Shown here in pieces: positions 35,362 to 47,273 of a stretch of 64,000 nt of DNA. The stretch is from Amoeboaphelidium protococcarum (taxonomy: Eukaryota; Aphelidiomycota; Aphelidea). Under the pieces are notes generated by a model. That model was not told where the DNA came from. It did no database searches and was given only the letters and a program-made list of their open reading frames with translations. Every line of letters starts with the position of its first letter. The first letter of the stretch is position 1. The position numbers and the translations under genes are program-made. Location: the NCBI GenBank assembly GCA_023515745.1, contig JALECJ010000256.1, forward strand, positions 1,364,001 to 1,428,000, given 5' to 3'.

Positions 35362-37266
35362 TCAAATGGAACTTATCTCTTGCACAACTTAATTCTCCTT
35401 ATCATCACCATCGCTCAGTAATCGTCGCCTCTTGGGTGAATGACTTTCGAGTTCGACCAAATCAGTGTCACTCAATACTCCTTCATTATTCTCGTCAACT
35501 TCGCCGGCGCTTCTATCACTGAGGGACTCTTTACGTGATGAGGATTGTTATTAATTGAATATCTCATCATCACCATCATCATTCTATTCCATTTTTTACT
35601 CTCCTTGTGAGTCTGCAGTTGGCTCTTCGAGATCGTCGCCTAAAACAGCGACTGCGCTATGATCAACAATCATGCTCTCTCTAGGATCAGGGGAGTGGAG
35701 CATGTCAGCCTGAGTGAATTCAGTATCTAAAGCATTCGGCTCCAAGTCCAGAGAAGATATACTGCCAGTGTCTTCAGCAGTAGGAGATGTCTCTACGTCT
35801 TGCATACCACGACTGTAATCATTATCATCAGTCTTGTCATCTTCATCCTGCATCTACTTGATAGAGTCATCATCGACACTCATGACCATAGAATCACGCA
35901 CGTACTTGTGCTCTTCAGGAGGCGCGGATCGAGAGGCCATTGCACCTACTGCAGCAGCACCGGCTAAACCAGCCACTGCGGCACCTGCAGCTACAGGAGC
36001 ATTTGATTTAACAGTGTCAGAGCCTGCAACAGAAGCATCTTAAGACAGCATTTCCTGAGTCACAGACTATTCAGCGCCGCCACTCAGAGCATCTTCGTCC
36101 TCGGCAAATGCTAAAGAGGCCAACGCCGTTTCCTTGTCATTATCGTCAAATTCCATTGATGTGATACGAGAATTTTTATCTGAATTAGTTGTCAGATTTT
36201 TCCCATTATCGGCCATCACCTCTTCACCTTTTGCTCTTTCAGATGAGGATGGACTAATGATAGGAGGAGGTGGGATAACAAGCGGCGGCTCTTGCGATGA
36301 TCTATACATTTCAGACTAATTCTATTACTACTAGCTAGACTGTTCATCATCAACATTATCATCGCCATTAGAGCGTCTTCTACCGGCCATGGCAGCTGCT
36401 CCAATAGCACCAGCTGCAACACCAGCGGCCGCACCAGCTCCGACGCCAACTCTGGATCCAGCTGCAGATTCAGCAGTAGAGGGAAGAGCTTTGTCCATGT
36501 AAGAGATGGCCTATGACGCGTCAGGTCTGTAATACTACTGCTATTGTAAAGACCGAGGGTAGACTTCAGGTGCGCCCATATTACCATTGCCTGCTCCATA
36601 ACCAGCAGCAGGTGCAGATTAACCATAGCCACCTTCTACATCATCGTCATCATCAGTCTTACCGTGCCTTCGTGACAATTTTCTCAAAATGACAAACGCG
36701 ACTATACTAGCAACGAGGGCGGCAATTACAATTCCAGCGATAGCACCAGGCGTCAAATTTGGACCTTGCGATGAACTGCCATCTGACTGATTATCTGATG
36801 GTCTATTCGTCGGGCTTGACGTGTAGGTTGTCCTTGTTCTTGTTGATGATGAGGAGGATGGAGATGCACTGGAAGATGCAGTCGGAGAGGGAGAGCTACT
36901 AGAAGTAGGAGACTCTGGCGAGGATGGTGGCTGTTGGCCCTGAGGGATATTTGGTGGAGTCTTGCCAGGATTTTACGCGAGCCATTGATCTAGATACGGA
37001 TCAGGCGGAGGTGCGGCTTATACAGGCGGATTGAGCGGCTATCCAGAGAAAAATGCAGCCTATCCCACCTGGCCTACAGAGCCAACGCTGCCAGGATCAT
37101 CGGGGCCTAATGTACCAGCAGGCCGTCCAGGAGTGGCGCCTACATTAGGAGTAGCGGGCACAATATCTTGTGGCGTTGAAACAACGTTAATCACGAGTAT
37201 TTCTATCAATTAAATCGCTACAATCAGATTGAATAATTTCCTTTGTTTCAAATTCCAAATTATCAT
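35362..37266 (-). CDS. single-pass cell-surface protein, Mid2/WSC sensor-like (634 aa)
   Basis: From ATG 37266 a short N-terminal hydrophobic segment (LFNLIVAIQLIEILVINVVS) is a signal peptide. A Pro/Gly/Ser/Thr-rich extracellular region follows (PESPTSSSSPSPTASSSA), like the O-glycosylated stalks of fungal wall-stress sensors. One membrane span lies at about 175-200 (AIAGIVIAALVASIVAFVIL) and is followed by RKLSRRHGK. The cytoplasmic tail is long and acidic with two Gly/Ala-rich hydrophobic segments (VGAGAAAGVAAGAIGAAAM and GAAVAGLAGAAAVGAM), which may be further membrane-inserting or glycine-zipper elements. No enzymatic domain. Sensor function is inferred from architecture only; family assignment is uncertain. 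Confidence 0.6.
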
Positions 37267-37746
37267 GATTGTTTCAATGTTTTCTGCTTTCAATAGTTTT
37301 TACAATGTATACGGATTCCCAATATATCAATATCAGAATTGAAAGATACTACTATAGAGAATAAATGATAAGATAATATATCTATCTAAGAAAAGACTGT
37401 AATAAAGTCACGTTAGACAAAAGAGTCATGAAATCCTAGTCTCGTGTAACTGTTCCTCCCATTCGGCCAATCAGAACGTCCACCCAAGTGACTTTGTGAT
37501 CTCCGTCTGCTGATTGGCCATCCGAATGACTTTTCTTGGCTGATTAGGCCCCTAATTCGAGAGAATTTTGATTTGTTTAGTAGATCTAACAAAGTACTGG
37601 CATGTGCTTGTGTATCTAAAAGTTTAGGAAGGTTAACCGTGATATTAGTAATTAAATAGCGTGTTTCGACCATTGCACTGGTTTGTGAACTGCTGGTAAG
37701 ACATCTTTTGATCTTCTAAACATTTTTGTTACACCAAGTTGTCAAA
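37267..37746. promoter_or_regulatory. divergent promoter with inverted CCAAT boxes
   Basis: Between the surface protein and methionine aminopeptidase. CATTCGGCCAATCAG at 37460-37474 and CTGATTGGCCATCCGAATG at 37510-37528 form an inverted repeat differing only by a short ATG insertion. Each contains a CCAAT box of the type bound by the HAP/NF-Y complex, and a third TGATTAGG-like box follows near 37540. A minus-strand frame (37413-37673) crosses this but is not convincing as a gene. Confidence 0.45.
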
Positions 37747-38571
37747 ATGGTCAAAACTTTGAAGAAAATTCCTTCTCATATCATTCGCCCGTATTACGTT
37801 ACGCAGCCTTTGCGTGAACGGACTCTTAATCTCAAGAATGCGACAGATATTGTAAAATTGCGTGAGTCTTGCGTTATAGCTAGAGATACTCTAGATTATC
37901 TGAAGAGATTTGTTGTACCAGGCAATTCTACTGCATATATTGACGCGATGGCAAGAGAGTATATCACGCGTCAGAACGCGTATTCTTCTCCTCTCATGTA
38001 CAATAAATTCCCAGGTAGTGTCTGTACAAGTGTAAATGAAGTAGCTGTTCATGGTATACCATCTGAAGATGTTATTCTGCAAGATGGTGATGTAATTTCT
38101 ATTGATGTTACTGTCTATAAAAATGGATTCCATGGTGATACATGTGCAACTTTTACTGTTGGCAAATGCTCAGAAGATACTAGATAATTCGTATAAAAGT
38201 CGCGTATGTGTACTATGGATGCCTTAAAAAATATTGAGGTGAATGGCCCTCTGAATAGAATAGGATAAGCTATCGATCGGTTTTGTTCAGCCAACTCAGT
38301 TACTAGTCTTTAAGCATTCTATGGTCATGGAATAGGAGCTGATTTTCACGAGCTTCCGTACGTCTCTCATTTCACAGATCAGGATTGTAATGATGTAGTT
38401 CGTGAAGGTATGGTATTCACAGTTGAACCTGTGATAACACGGTCCACGTCGCAAGATTTAGAAATGTGGGAAGACGAGTGGACTATCGCTACTGCAGATG
38501 GGCAGATTTGTGCATAAACTGAGCATACCGTGGCTATTACTCACAATGGAGTTGAAATTTTGACATTATGA
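37747..38571 (+). CDS. methionine aminopeptidase type I, mitochondrial-like (274 aa)
   Basis: Removes the initiator Met from new proteins using two metal ions. All five metal ligands are in place: Asp120 (SIDVTVY), Asp131 (HGDTCATF), His194 (FYGHGIGADFHELP), Glu227 (VFTVEPVI) and Glu259 (QTEHTVAIT). HGIPSEDVILQDGD is the usual type I segment with the substrate-binding His. There is no N-terminal zinc-finger domain as in cytosolic Map1, and the first 40 residues are basic, so it resembles the mitochondrial MAP1D type. The start at 37747 is the first ATG. The next frame begins inside its stop codon. Confidence 0.92.
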
Positions 38572-38801
38572 ATGACCATTTTATTGATCACTACTGCATT
38601 TTTGTTTACAATGAAGAAGATTTGCAGTATACATTTTATGCGGCAAATAAAGCTCTTTGTGGTGAACTAGAAGTCGAAGGCTGTCGAGATTATGGACTGA
38701 AAATTGTTGCCCATTCAAGCTTTTCTGACTTTCATGTTTCTGACAATCACATAATTTTCTTGCGTAGTACCGTATTAAGAGGGAAATTCAATTTTTTTTG
38801 A
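38568..38801 (+). CDS. possible small ORF overlapping the MetAP stop (77 aa)
   Basis: An ATG overlapping the upstream TGA (ATGA) opens a 77-codon frame without TAA, TAG or TGA (begins MNDHFIDHYCIFVYNEEDL, ends VLRGKFNFF). No family is recognised. Overlapping stop-start junctions are not expected in monocistronic eukaryotic genes, so chance is the more likely explanation. Confidence 0.2.
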   Translation: MNDHFIDHYCIFVYNEEDLQYTFYAANKALCGELEVEGCRDYGLKIVAHSSFSDFHVSDNHIIFLRSTVLRGKFNFF

Positions 38802-38802
38802 A

Positions 38803-38819
38803 ACGAGCGGCGCGCTCGT
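38803..38819. repeat. short GC-rich hairpin, ACGAGCG-GCG-CGCTCGT
   Basis: Seven-base perfect stem with a three-base loop, directly after a run of eight T, in the gap upstream of the Hos4-like gene. Function unknown. Confidence 0.5.
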
Positions 38820-38881
38820 CCTTTCTTTCTTCTCTCCTCTAAACTTTAAAATCCGCCCGCCACTATAGTCAACACGCGCAC

Positions 38882-41800
38882 ATGGAGAATTAATTCAGTG
38901 CTATGAATAGTGGAGGTTAGAGTAGTAGTACTGGCGATGGAAAGTCTATGAAAGCTGTGGATAAAACTGTGAATGCTAGTTTGCCTGGTGCTGGTGTTTA
39001 AAAGAGCACTGATGGTATTGAGAATGTATTCAGGAGTAGTAGTGAACCTGTGTAAAGCCGTGCCACCCCGTCTTAATAAGGGAATTAGTAGCAGTAGTAA
39101 TAGTAACAGTCGTAGTCTTAGAAGTAGTAGCATTAGCAAAAGTTATAGGAATAGCCACCTTCAGGATCATCAAAGTTGAATGCTAGTGATTTTTTGGCTA
39201 ATTTGAAGAGGAATGCCTTTAACAGTCCTATAGTCTCTGCCAGTGTTGTGTAGAGTGCCGTTCAGTAGACATCGGTGTCAGCTTTTAGTTCTGTTGTGAA
39301 GTCTAGTTAGTCAACTGCATTGAAAAAGTCCTCCAGTATGAAGAGTGATCTGCCGAGGTCTGTTCCTCTTTCCTCTCCTTCACCTGCATACCATAAAGAG
39401 ACAGTGACCGCATAGCTGAATAGTATGAGTGAAAAGGTGGTTAGAAAGGTGTCCACAGAGTCTTTGTAGAGTGAGGAGGACACATAGCCGCATTTGAGAC
39501 TGAGCAATGTACGTCCTTAGTTGTAAGAAGTTCATTAAACATCTGGAAAGTAACAGCATTATCATCATCATCTACAGCAGCGTTAGAGCGCGTCGAAGTT
39601 GGGCACTCAGTATCCTTAAATGATGCCTCCCGCTGTCACTAATCGTCCTACTTGTCCACCTAATGATTAGTCAAAGTAGCGTTTAAAGCCTATTTCTTCT
39701 GCAAATGCGGCAGACTAATCGGTAGATGTCATAACTATTGATACTAGCTCGGATAGGAGTTCTGAGATGCTGCCGTCATTGAGTTCTATTCTATGTCCTC
39801 AGCGTCCAAGACTGCCTCCTATGGTATAGTCCAACAGTTAGGCTGCGACCAAGTAGGCAAGTACGTAGTAGTAGTAACAGTAGTAGTCATCTTCATAGCA
39901 AAGAAGATCGAATGCGGAGTTGACACGATCTGGAATAAGTGTTAGGTAGTACAGTGTACCTCAATTTGACACTTCTTTGACTTCACCTGATGTTACCTCG
40001 CCTGATGTAGTTATTCGTTAGTACAGTAAGCCTTCGTAAGAAGTATAGTCATCTTAGATTTCGGAGTCTGCATCTTCTTAGCAATAAACAGGAAGTTAGG
40101 TACGTTCGTCTCAAGCGCCAGTTTAATAAGCTCCGTCAGCTACTCCTGTTATTGAAAGTGCTGTCTAGTCTAATAATTCTCCATAGTAAAAGTATTAATA
40201 GCCGTAATCGCTTGATTCGTCTCAGGAACAGTCTTAAAGAGCAGTTCAGTAGCCGCTATAGAAGGAGTAGAATGAGCTGAATCATGGTGTGAATGTGGAC
40301 AAGCCATAGAAGGATACCATGCTCTTGAAGCAATCTACTATTCCAACAGTTCAAGCTCCGATTGTTTAGGATTAGAAATCGCAGTTGATCAAGTTGAAGA
40401 CTCCAAAGAAGCGCAAGCCTGCAAGTGAACTTTTAAAAGATTTGAAAAATAGCCCGAAGAGTATTCTGAAGAGCAGTTCTAAGCGTTAGAACAAGTATAA
40501 TTTGGTGGATCCGGATGGAGGTAGAACGAAGTTGTAGAAGATTGTTAGAAGATCCGCTATTGATGAGCTCTAGTAAGCTCTTCTCGGACCTGATAATACC
40601 CACTTTGATGTGGATGTTACTCTGTCTGATTCGGATAACTCTAACTGCTTCCACTTTGCGTTGTATAGGGGCAATGCTAGAATCTTGGAATTTCTTATTG
40701 AATACTAGGAGTGCAAGAGTAGTAAGATGATAAGCACACTTATGGACGAGATTTGGAAAACTCCATCAGTGTTGAAATCCAATCATAAATGGGATCTCGA
40801 CTATAGTTTAGCCTTCAGTTTGCACCAGCGTGCATTTGGTAGCGGTGATAGTCCAATGCATGATCTCATAAACGGACTTTATGACGTAATTTGCCGAGCT
40901 GTTGAAGATACTGATAGTTTGCGTAGAGGCTTCACTTCTGATGATTTGCAATTTGAGGAGTGTTGTCGCTTAATTCTGAGCAAAGGTTATAATGTGCAAC
41001 TTAAGAACAAAAATGGGCAGAATCCTGTCTAATTGATGGACTTTTATGGAGATTTGTTGAAGAAGCACAATGATTATCTCTTTCAAAATAGAACATTTGG
41101 TGCTGTGAACTAGCTGATCTCTCAGTGGACTATGGTCTCTACGTTGTTACACAATTACCAGAGCTTGCTTAGTGGATTTACTGATGCTCCCCCACCGTCT
41201 TTGATGAATCTCTTACCTGTGTCTAGTGTGGAGAATAAGATTGAGTATTTGAATTAGATAATTCGATGTGGATTGGATCTACGGTCTGCAGACTCTGACG
41301 GCAATAATATCTTTCACATTGCGGTGGCTGCATTTGATGTGGAGCTGGTAATGTATCTGTGCTGTATATCAAATCCTATTAAAACTACTCCGATGAAGCT
41401 GTTTTCCTCTTTGTAGAGACTGCTGAAGACTATGAGCATTGAGCCGGATAGGAATTTGTACCGTTACGACGCCAAATTGGAACTCATTTCTACCTGTAAT
41501 GCAGATGGCGATTCTCCATTTCATACTCTGATTCGTGCTGTTAATTGTGCCTCAAAAAAGTCTACCATCTCTAGCCAGTTGTAAGATAGGGTACTTTTTC
41601 TTATATAGATACTGCTAGTATTTGGACTAGATTTTATGGTTCAGAATAGAAGGGGATAAACTGCTTTGGAGACAGGCGAAGATACTCAGTTGAAATCTGT
41701 TATTGCAGACTTTTATGGCAGATACTTGGATTCCAATGACACAGAAGGTGCTTAGAGTGAATAATTGAAGTAAGAGGAACCAGTTACTAGGCGTCAGTCG

Positions 41801-43342
41801 GCACAGAGAGCCGGCAAGATTGCGGCATCCCAGTCTTTGTCTTCTATCGCTTCGTCTAACTAAGTATCTCCGAAAGTATCCTCCTCGTCCTCTTTATAAT
41901 CCGCTTCTTCAAAGGCTCCGCGTGCTAATACCGATGATCAATTAGAGTCTGTAAATGATGCACCTAAAGTGCGTAATAAAAGGAAAAGGAGATTAGCGGC
42001 ATCTTCATCAGGTAATGAAAATCGCAAGGATCGCGCTCGATCTATTGAATCTTCCAGTTCGGTCGCTACATCTGTAACGAATGCGTCCAGAACGAAGACT
42101 CCTACTGGTGGATTCCCTAAAGGCTTACATCCATTCTCTAAGGATGGTCATGGGAGGACAAAGTTGTAGATGAAGGCACGTGCTGGTATACTGAATGACG
42201 TGTAGAAATTGATTGAGTTGGGTGCTGATGTAAATGCTCGCGATCACGCTGGTTATACTCCACTTTCTGAAGCAGTGAACAATGGTCACTATGATGTGGT
42301 GAAGGTTCTACTTGAGAATGGGGCTGATGTTAATAATCATGGCTTGGATGGCGAGACGGCTTTGCATGAGGCCGTAAAAAGATTGGATGTGGATATCATC
42401 AGTCTTCTTCTGCAGTATGGAGGAGATCCATTCTCAACTAATCACTCTGGATAGATTGCTGTTGATTTTCTGAAAGTTGCTAGTCCACTGGCGCCATTGA
42501 AGAAGCACAAGGATGCAGTCGTCAATTAAATTAGGGAGATTCTTGATTAGTACACTGAGAATTCAATCATGCCAATGACTAGGTAGAGGAAGAGACGCTT
42601 GACGGCTGAATCGAGTGATTCTGTTTTTAAGTCTTATTCGCCTTCTAAGAAACATTAGAATGTGAAAGACAAAGAGGAATCTTAAGAGAACATGCAGAAG
42701 CCAGTCGAGAAAGTTGCATCGTAGAAGAAGGCGTCTCCTTTTAAAGCGGGACCTGTTAAAGTTGAATAAAAAGATAGTGCTACTGAAGCACTTGCTGCCC
42801 CTAAAATCATATAACCCGTTGCAGCAGTGAGCGTAAAAACTGAATTTGTTAACTCACGCAAGGACTCTGCTGCATCTTTGGCTAATTCTTCTGTTGGATC
42901 GTCTCAGAATTTGACATTATCGTCTCAGCAATAAGTTGCCATAGATGAGCAACTTCTTCCTTTGGTACTTTTTTCCAACCCAGAATTGTCTGGTGAACTG
43001 CTTGTTGTTGACGATTATCTGGCAAAAGTCCTTGGGTTTAACAGTACTAGCAAGCTATACCTGAAATTGGGCAAGTCTGCATTCATTCGCGATTAGCTTA
43101 GAAGTAAAAGAATTGCTGTGAGTGGCACAACGGCCTAATAACTCTTACAAATTCCCGGTAATGCTCAATGGACCAGGTATCTGGAGAGTGGTGCACAGCT
43201 TACTCAGAAATGTCATTTTATCCCCTATTCGCTGTTTTAAGATGAACTGCTGCCGTACTATGTGGAACTGACTGATATGGACCCGTTGGATGTTTCTTCA
43301 ATGTTGGATGATTCTTGCATGACTGAGGTTAAATTGAATTGA
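38882..43342 (+). CDS. large Gln-rich ankyrin protein, Hos4-like (1,486 aa)
   Basis: Probable chromatin protein. The first 500 residues are very rich in Gln and Ser with many TAG codons. A helical region at about 560-1000 has ankyrin-like pieces ([22 protein letters not shown], split by other sequence). Three clear ankyrin repeats follow at about residues 1095-1190, starting [19 protein letters not shown], then [20 protein letters not shown] and [12 protein letters not shown]. The GRTKLQ entry into the repeats, just after a basic Ser-rich region, is the layout of yeast Hos4 (Set3 histone deacetylase complex) and animal ANKRD11/12. A basic tail and a structured C-terminus of about 150 residues end the protein. 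The start is 38882, the first in-frame ATG; 38903 is an alternative. Complex membership is inferred. Confidence 0.6.
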
Positions 43343-43787
43343 TATGTTCATGAAACAATTTACATATATAATTTTATTTCCTTGTATTATAATTGATTGA
43401 CAATATCGCATGGCACCATCATCATCAAAGCATTCGCGATTTGTTGGATGAAGAATCGAATCGGATAAGTGATGACGACTGTAGATATTTTTTGGCAAAT
43501 GACATTACTATGGTCATTGGGCTGGTTCAACAGCTATTTGCATTTTGCGCTACAACTTCGATCTTTAATCTGTATCAAAACATTTAATCATAACTTAGGT
43601 ATATTTAAATGATTGAATAAGTATTAACTAGAACAAATATCGGTACAGGAGATTCACAGGGGCCTCGTGTAAAGTAGTCAATCAATCTACAATTAAGGGA
43701 CAACTGTTTTCCCTATGAACCGTGATATCACTTAAGCTAGTCAGACGTGATTATAACCGGCAAACATATATAGCGTTATTGTATTTC
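43343..43787. other. intergenic region, possible exon fragment
   Basis: A plus-strand frame near 43410-43590 reads SIRDLLDEESNRISDDD and on, and looks protein-like, but has no ATG in frame and no upstream exon I can support. Otherwise this is the spacer before ankyrin copy B. Confidence 0.35.
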
Positions 43788-45092
43788 ATGAAGATTTGTT
43801 ATTTATCAAGATACCTGCTCTCTTGTGCTGTCTTGCCTTTGCTTTCTTGCGCGTCAGATGTTGTCTAGGGACTAAGCGATTTAAATGCTGATGCTTTACA
43901 GAATATACTGAACAATTTGGAAGTTTCTACTCTGCGTAATACCAGATTGAGTAGTCGCCTATTACGTAAGGTATCTGATGTCCGTGCGGGTGTGCTTGTG
44001 AATGATTCGCCTAATCTGCAACGATATGGTTTTTATTCGCTAGAGTATGCAATTGCAAGCGAGTACAGTCCGTTTATCGTATCCTTAGTAGGCAAGACTT
44101 ATGAAAATAATCTTTTGAATTACAAACTAATGCTGGCTGTTGATAGAGCGTTTGGTGTTGGGTAAATTTAAACGCGTCCTGGTCTGCCTGACATCAACAG
44201 CAAAGATATTAACGCGTTGATAATACGTACCATCATTCATTTACCGGGCGCTGACTATAAAGTTCTTCGATTTCCATTGAAGCGCTAGTATATGCTTTGC
44301 AAGAGTGACATTGTTGAATGGATCTTGTCACTGGATAATAGGCTGGTAGAGGAGTTTGGAGAAGATTATGCCGATATTTAGTCGCGTTGTTCGAATGATC
44401 GTAGCGATACATCTTCACCAGCCAACATTCTAAATGAGCTGAATAGAAAATTTAAAAAAAGCATCCGTCTGCTCAATATTTCGGATATGGAGTAGTATAT
44501 ACTTCAAGGTGCATCCATTGATTTTGAGTAAGGGTTCGCTCTATATAGTGCAAGCTGTTTGAAAAGTAATGTGCAAATGGTCCGAGTGCTGCTTAACTAT
44601 GGAGCCAATGTAAATATATGTTTACCGGCATGGGTCGCGCAGTAATGCGACTTGGAAACTTTTTAACTACATATAAAGTATGGCTTGGATTTGAATAAAT
44701 ATGGGGACGACCTTTTAGTAAAATCGTCTCGTTACGTTTTTTAAATACCAGTGGTCCGCTATTTATTTGAGTCGCATCGTGATAGTTTGTCTAAATAAGG
44801 AATGGAGCGTGCTCTGGCTAGTGCAGCCGTTAAATCTAATAGTTTGACTGTTGAGTTATTGAAGAGTTTTGGAGTTCATGAAGGTATTGAATGTTAGAAT
44901 GCCTTGATTTAATAAGCTCATTAAGGGTAGGAATTGGTAGTTGCGGGTTTGCTTATATAGCTCCGTTTTCCGCTCGCCACTGTGTGGAATGCCATTCAAG
45001 TGACTGAAGATAACGACATGCGCTAAATGCTCACTTAATACTTGAATGATCATTTTTCAGTTCGCAGTGATGTTGATATCTTGGCGGAATGA
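43788..45092 (+). CDS. secreted ankyrin-like protein, intact copy B (434 aa)
   Basis: From ATG 43788 a signal peptide (MKICYLSRYLLSCAVLPLLS) precedes a 410-residue mature protein. The first half (RLLRKVSDVRAGVLVNDSPN and on to PGADYKVLRFPLKRQ) is a conserved block about 92% identical at DNA level to copy A at 20965-22232. The C-terminal half has degenerate ankyrin-like repeats, the clearest being VQMVRVLLNYGANVN, followed by others near residues 300-420. No enzymatic motif or second membrane span. Secreted or endomembrane ankyrin proteins are unusual, since ankyrin repeats are normally cytosolic. Function unknown; the pair may be part of a larger lineage-specific family. Confidence 0.75.
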
Positions 45093-45206
45093 TTTTTAAT
45101 TGACATGGTACCTAATAAAATGGTGTCCCTATCGATTAAGTTGAATATTTTGTCACTGGACATTTTTACTTATTTATTACTTCTATAACAATCATATCGA
45201 GGCAGT

Positions 45207-47195
45207 ATGAGCGATCGCGTGCATCATGCCAGAAACTCAATCATAAGTCTATCAGACTGGTCTACGTCTAATATTATGCGATATCTTTCAGGCACAATGA
45301 ATGACGGTGGAGATGAATATGCTGATTGTTAATGCGATGAGTAATTATAGTAGAATGATCGACAAAGAGATGCTGGGTAAACTCTAAATATAGAGCGCGT
45401 CGATCCATCGCTTGGCATTTAATTCGCTGTGTTGGGATACTGGAATGACGTGTTGGGGCCTTCTGTTTTATGGCAATGGTAATCTAATACTGTTGATGTA
45501 ATGTAATAATCACCTGGCAGCGATCGTTGCATTGACGGAGATTATTAAACTTGGATCAGAAACTTACTTCACATCGCTCTTAGTGGGTCACATCTAGAAA
45601 GTAGTAGTGGTGCTGATAATACTGCGGGCATTGATGAAGTGTAGGAGAATATCGCAACTTTGGACTAGTTATCACGCGTCAAAATAATTAAAGTTGGAGA
45701 AGATTAGCAGGTGTTTATTTGCATCGTTTTTTATTGTTAAATGAATGTGTCTATGGATGGCTAAACATCTCTCCCATAAGCAGAGAGTAGTTCCAAGTAA
45801 CTGGTAGCGCAATGTCTTTGCTTCTCTTTATTACCTTTTATCATGTCCTCCGACTATTAATAGAAACTATTTATCTAATGCGCGGAGAAGGCAGCATAAT
45901 CTTTACAGTTCATGCAACGTGTCGACCCTGCTACTTTACATTCTACCGGAGATGTAGAATTATCATCGTCTTATATTCGAGCCTCATCTGATGTACTGTA
46001 ATCCCTGTTTGATTAGTTATAAACCGTACAGAGATAGAAGTAGTTGGTCCAATCGCTGTAGAATAGTATAAAGTAATTGCCTAAGGCCTTCTTATGTAAG
46101 TGCTTTACTGCCGCGTTGATGTATGACCGATTGCCAATAGTGATAATAATGAGCGATGACTAGACAGATGCTCAAGGTTTGGCTTTGATGATTAGCTAGT
46201 TGACTGGTTCTTTGATTCTAAATCTCGACCCTGCTGTGTATAAGTAAGGTGTATACTATCGAATTCAGGTGACATCTCAGGTACCTGATATTTTGAGGGA
46301 ACGCTAATGTGTACGAATCAATCTTTCAAAATTGTCTATTGAAGTTCCTGTGAATATTAATAAAAGTCTCGAAAGTACTGAATAGTCGAGTGTGAATTCC
46401 CTAGTGTTATAAGGGCTTACACCGAGTGACCAAGTGGGGCACCCGTTAGTTATATATGAAGGCTTCAATGTGGTTTCTATATTGGTTGCTCTTTTGGTTG
46501 AACGTTGTTATGGAGAAATCTTGCTTAATTGGAGTAACGTTACAGATAAATTTCAATAGCGTCTGGAGTGCAAACGCGTCATGCTAAATGAGTATTTGGA
46601 TTGCCTACTTGCGTAATAGAGTACCGATTTGACTATGAAGAGCAATTTACACTCAAGTTCTGGTTATAAGGAGAATTCTATACAAAAGTATTAATAAAAA
46701 TAATAATAATTATAGTCTCGTCAATCCAATGTTCCCCAGTTTATGAAGAATCTGTGGTAAAGTGGCGATAGTCTTCAGAGATCTTAGTAGCCGGTCGATT
46801 GTGCTGATCTGATGGAGAAGCTTCAAAGTTTTGTCTTAAGTTATGATACTTTAGCTCTTCAACTGCATAAGTAGAAATTAAAATCACGATAGAGTTATCA
46901 TCATACGAGCACGTTGCAGGCAAGGTAACTGCTTACAAAGACTAGTCGCGCGTCGTCACACATTGGTGGTCATCATTTAAACCTCAGTGGATATAACTCT
47001 AACAGGACATCGCCTGTATTTGGCTAATAGAAATAGGCCAAGTTGAACTAGAGCCAGACAAATTAAGAAGTATTCGATGAAATTGTTAATGATCCTGATT
47101 TCGCTATATTGATATAGTCTGATGGTAGTTCAAGAAGTGGAAGCCTTAATAAAAAGTCTATCAAAGAGAAGCTGAGACAGGTGTTGTAAATATGA
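45207..47195 (+). CDS. C9orf72-like longin/DENN protein (662 aa)
   Basis: Residues about 73-95 (IQFAVLGYWNDVLGPSVLWQW) match the diagnostic C9orf72 entry into its longin domain (human AYWDNILGPRVRHIW). QVFICIVFYCQM, then AQCLCFSLLPFIMSSDYQQKLF, matches the following strands and the helix start (human GLSIILPQTELSFYLPLH). The next 250 residues have alternating strands and helices consistent with a divergent DENN core. The last 200 residues are Gln/Ser-rich and specific to this organism. In animals C9orf72 works with SMCR8 and WDR41 as a GTPase regulator in autophagy and lysosomal signalling. FLCN or SMCR8 are not in this window. Moderate confidence: short motifs only. Confidence 0.55.
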
Positions 47196-47273
47196 TTTAT
47201 ATATTCAATATGTACTCACTATAATCTTATTATAATCTTCATGGGCAAAAGTATTTTTATTTCCACTAAAGAT

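Noticed and set aside
37413..37673. Minus-strand frame in the MetAP upstream region
   Set aside because: Its middle part is the inverted CCAAT-box repeat read as protein; no family match.
43393..43587. Protein-like frame SIRDLLDEESNRISDDD
   Set aside because: No in-frame ATG and no convincing splice partner upstream; kept only as a note.
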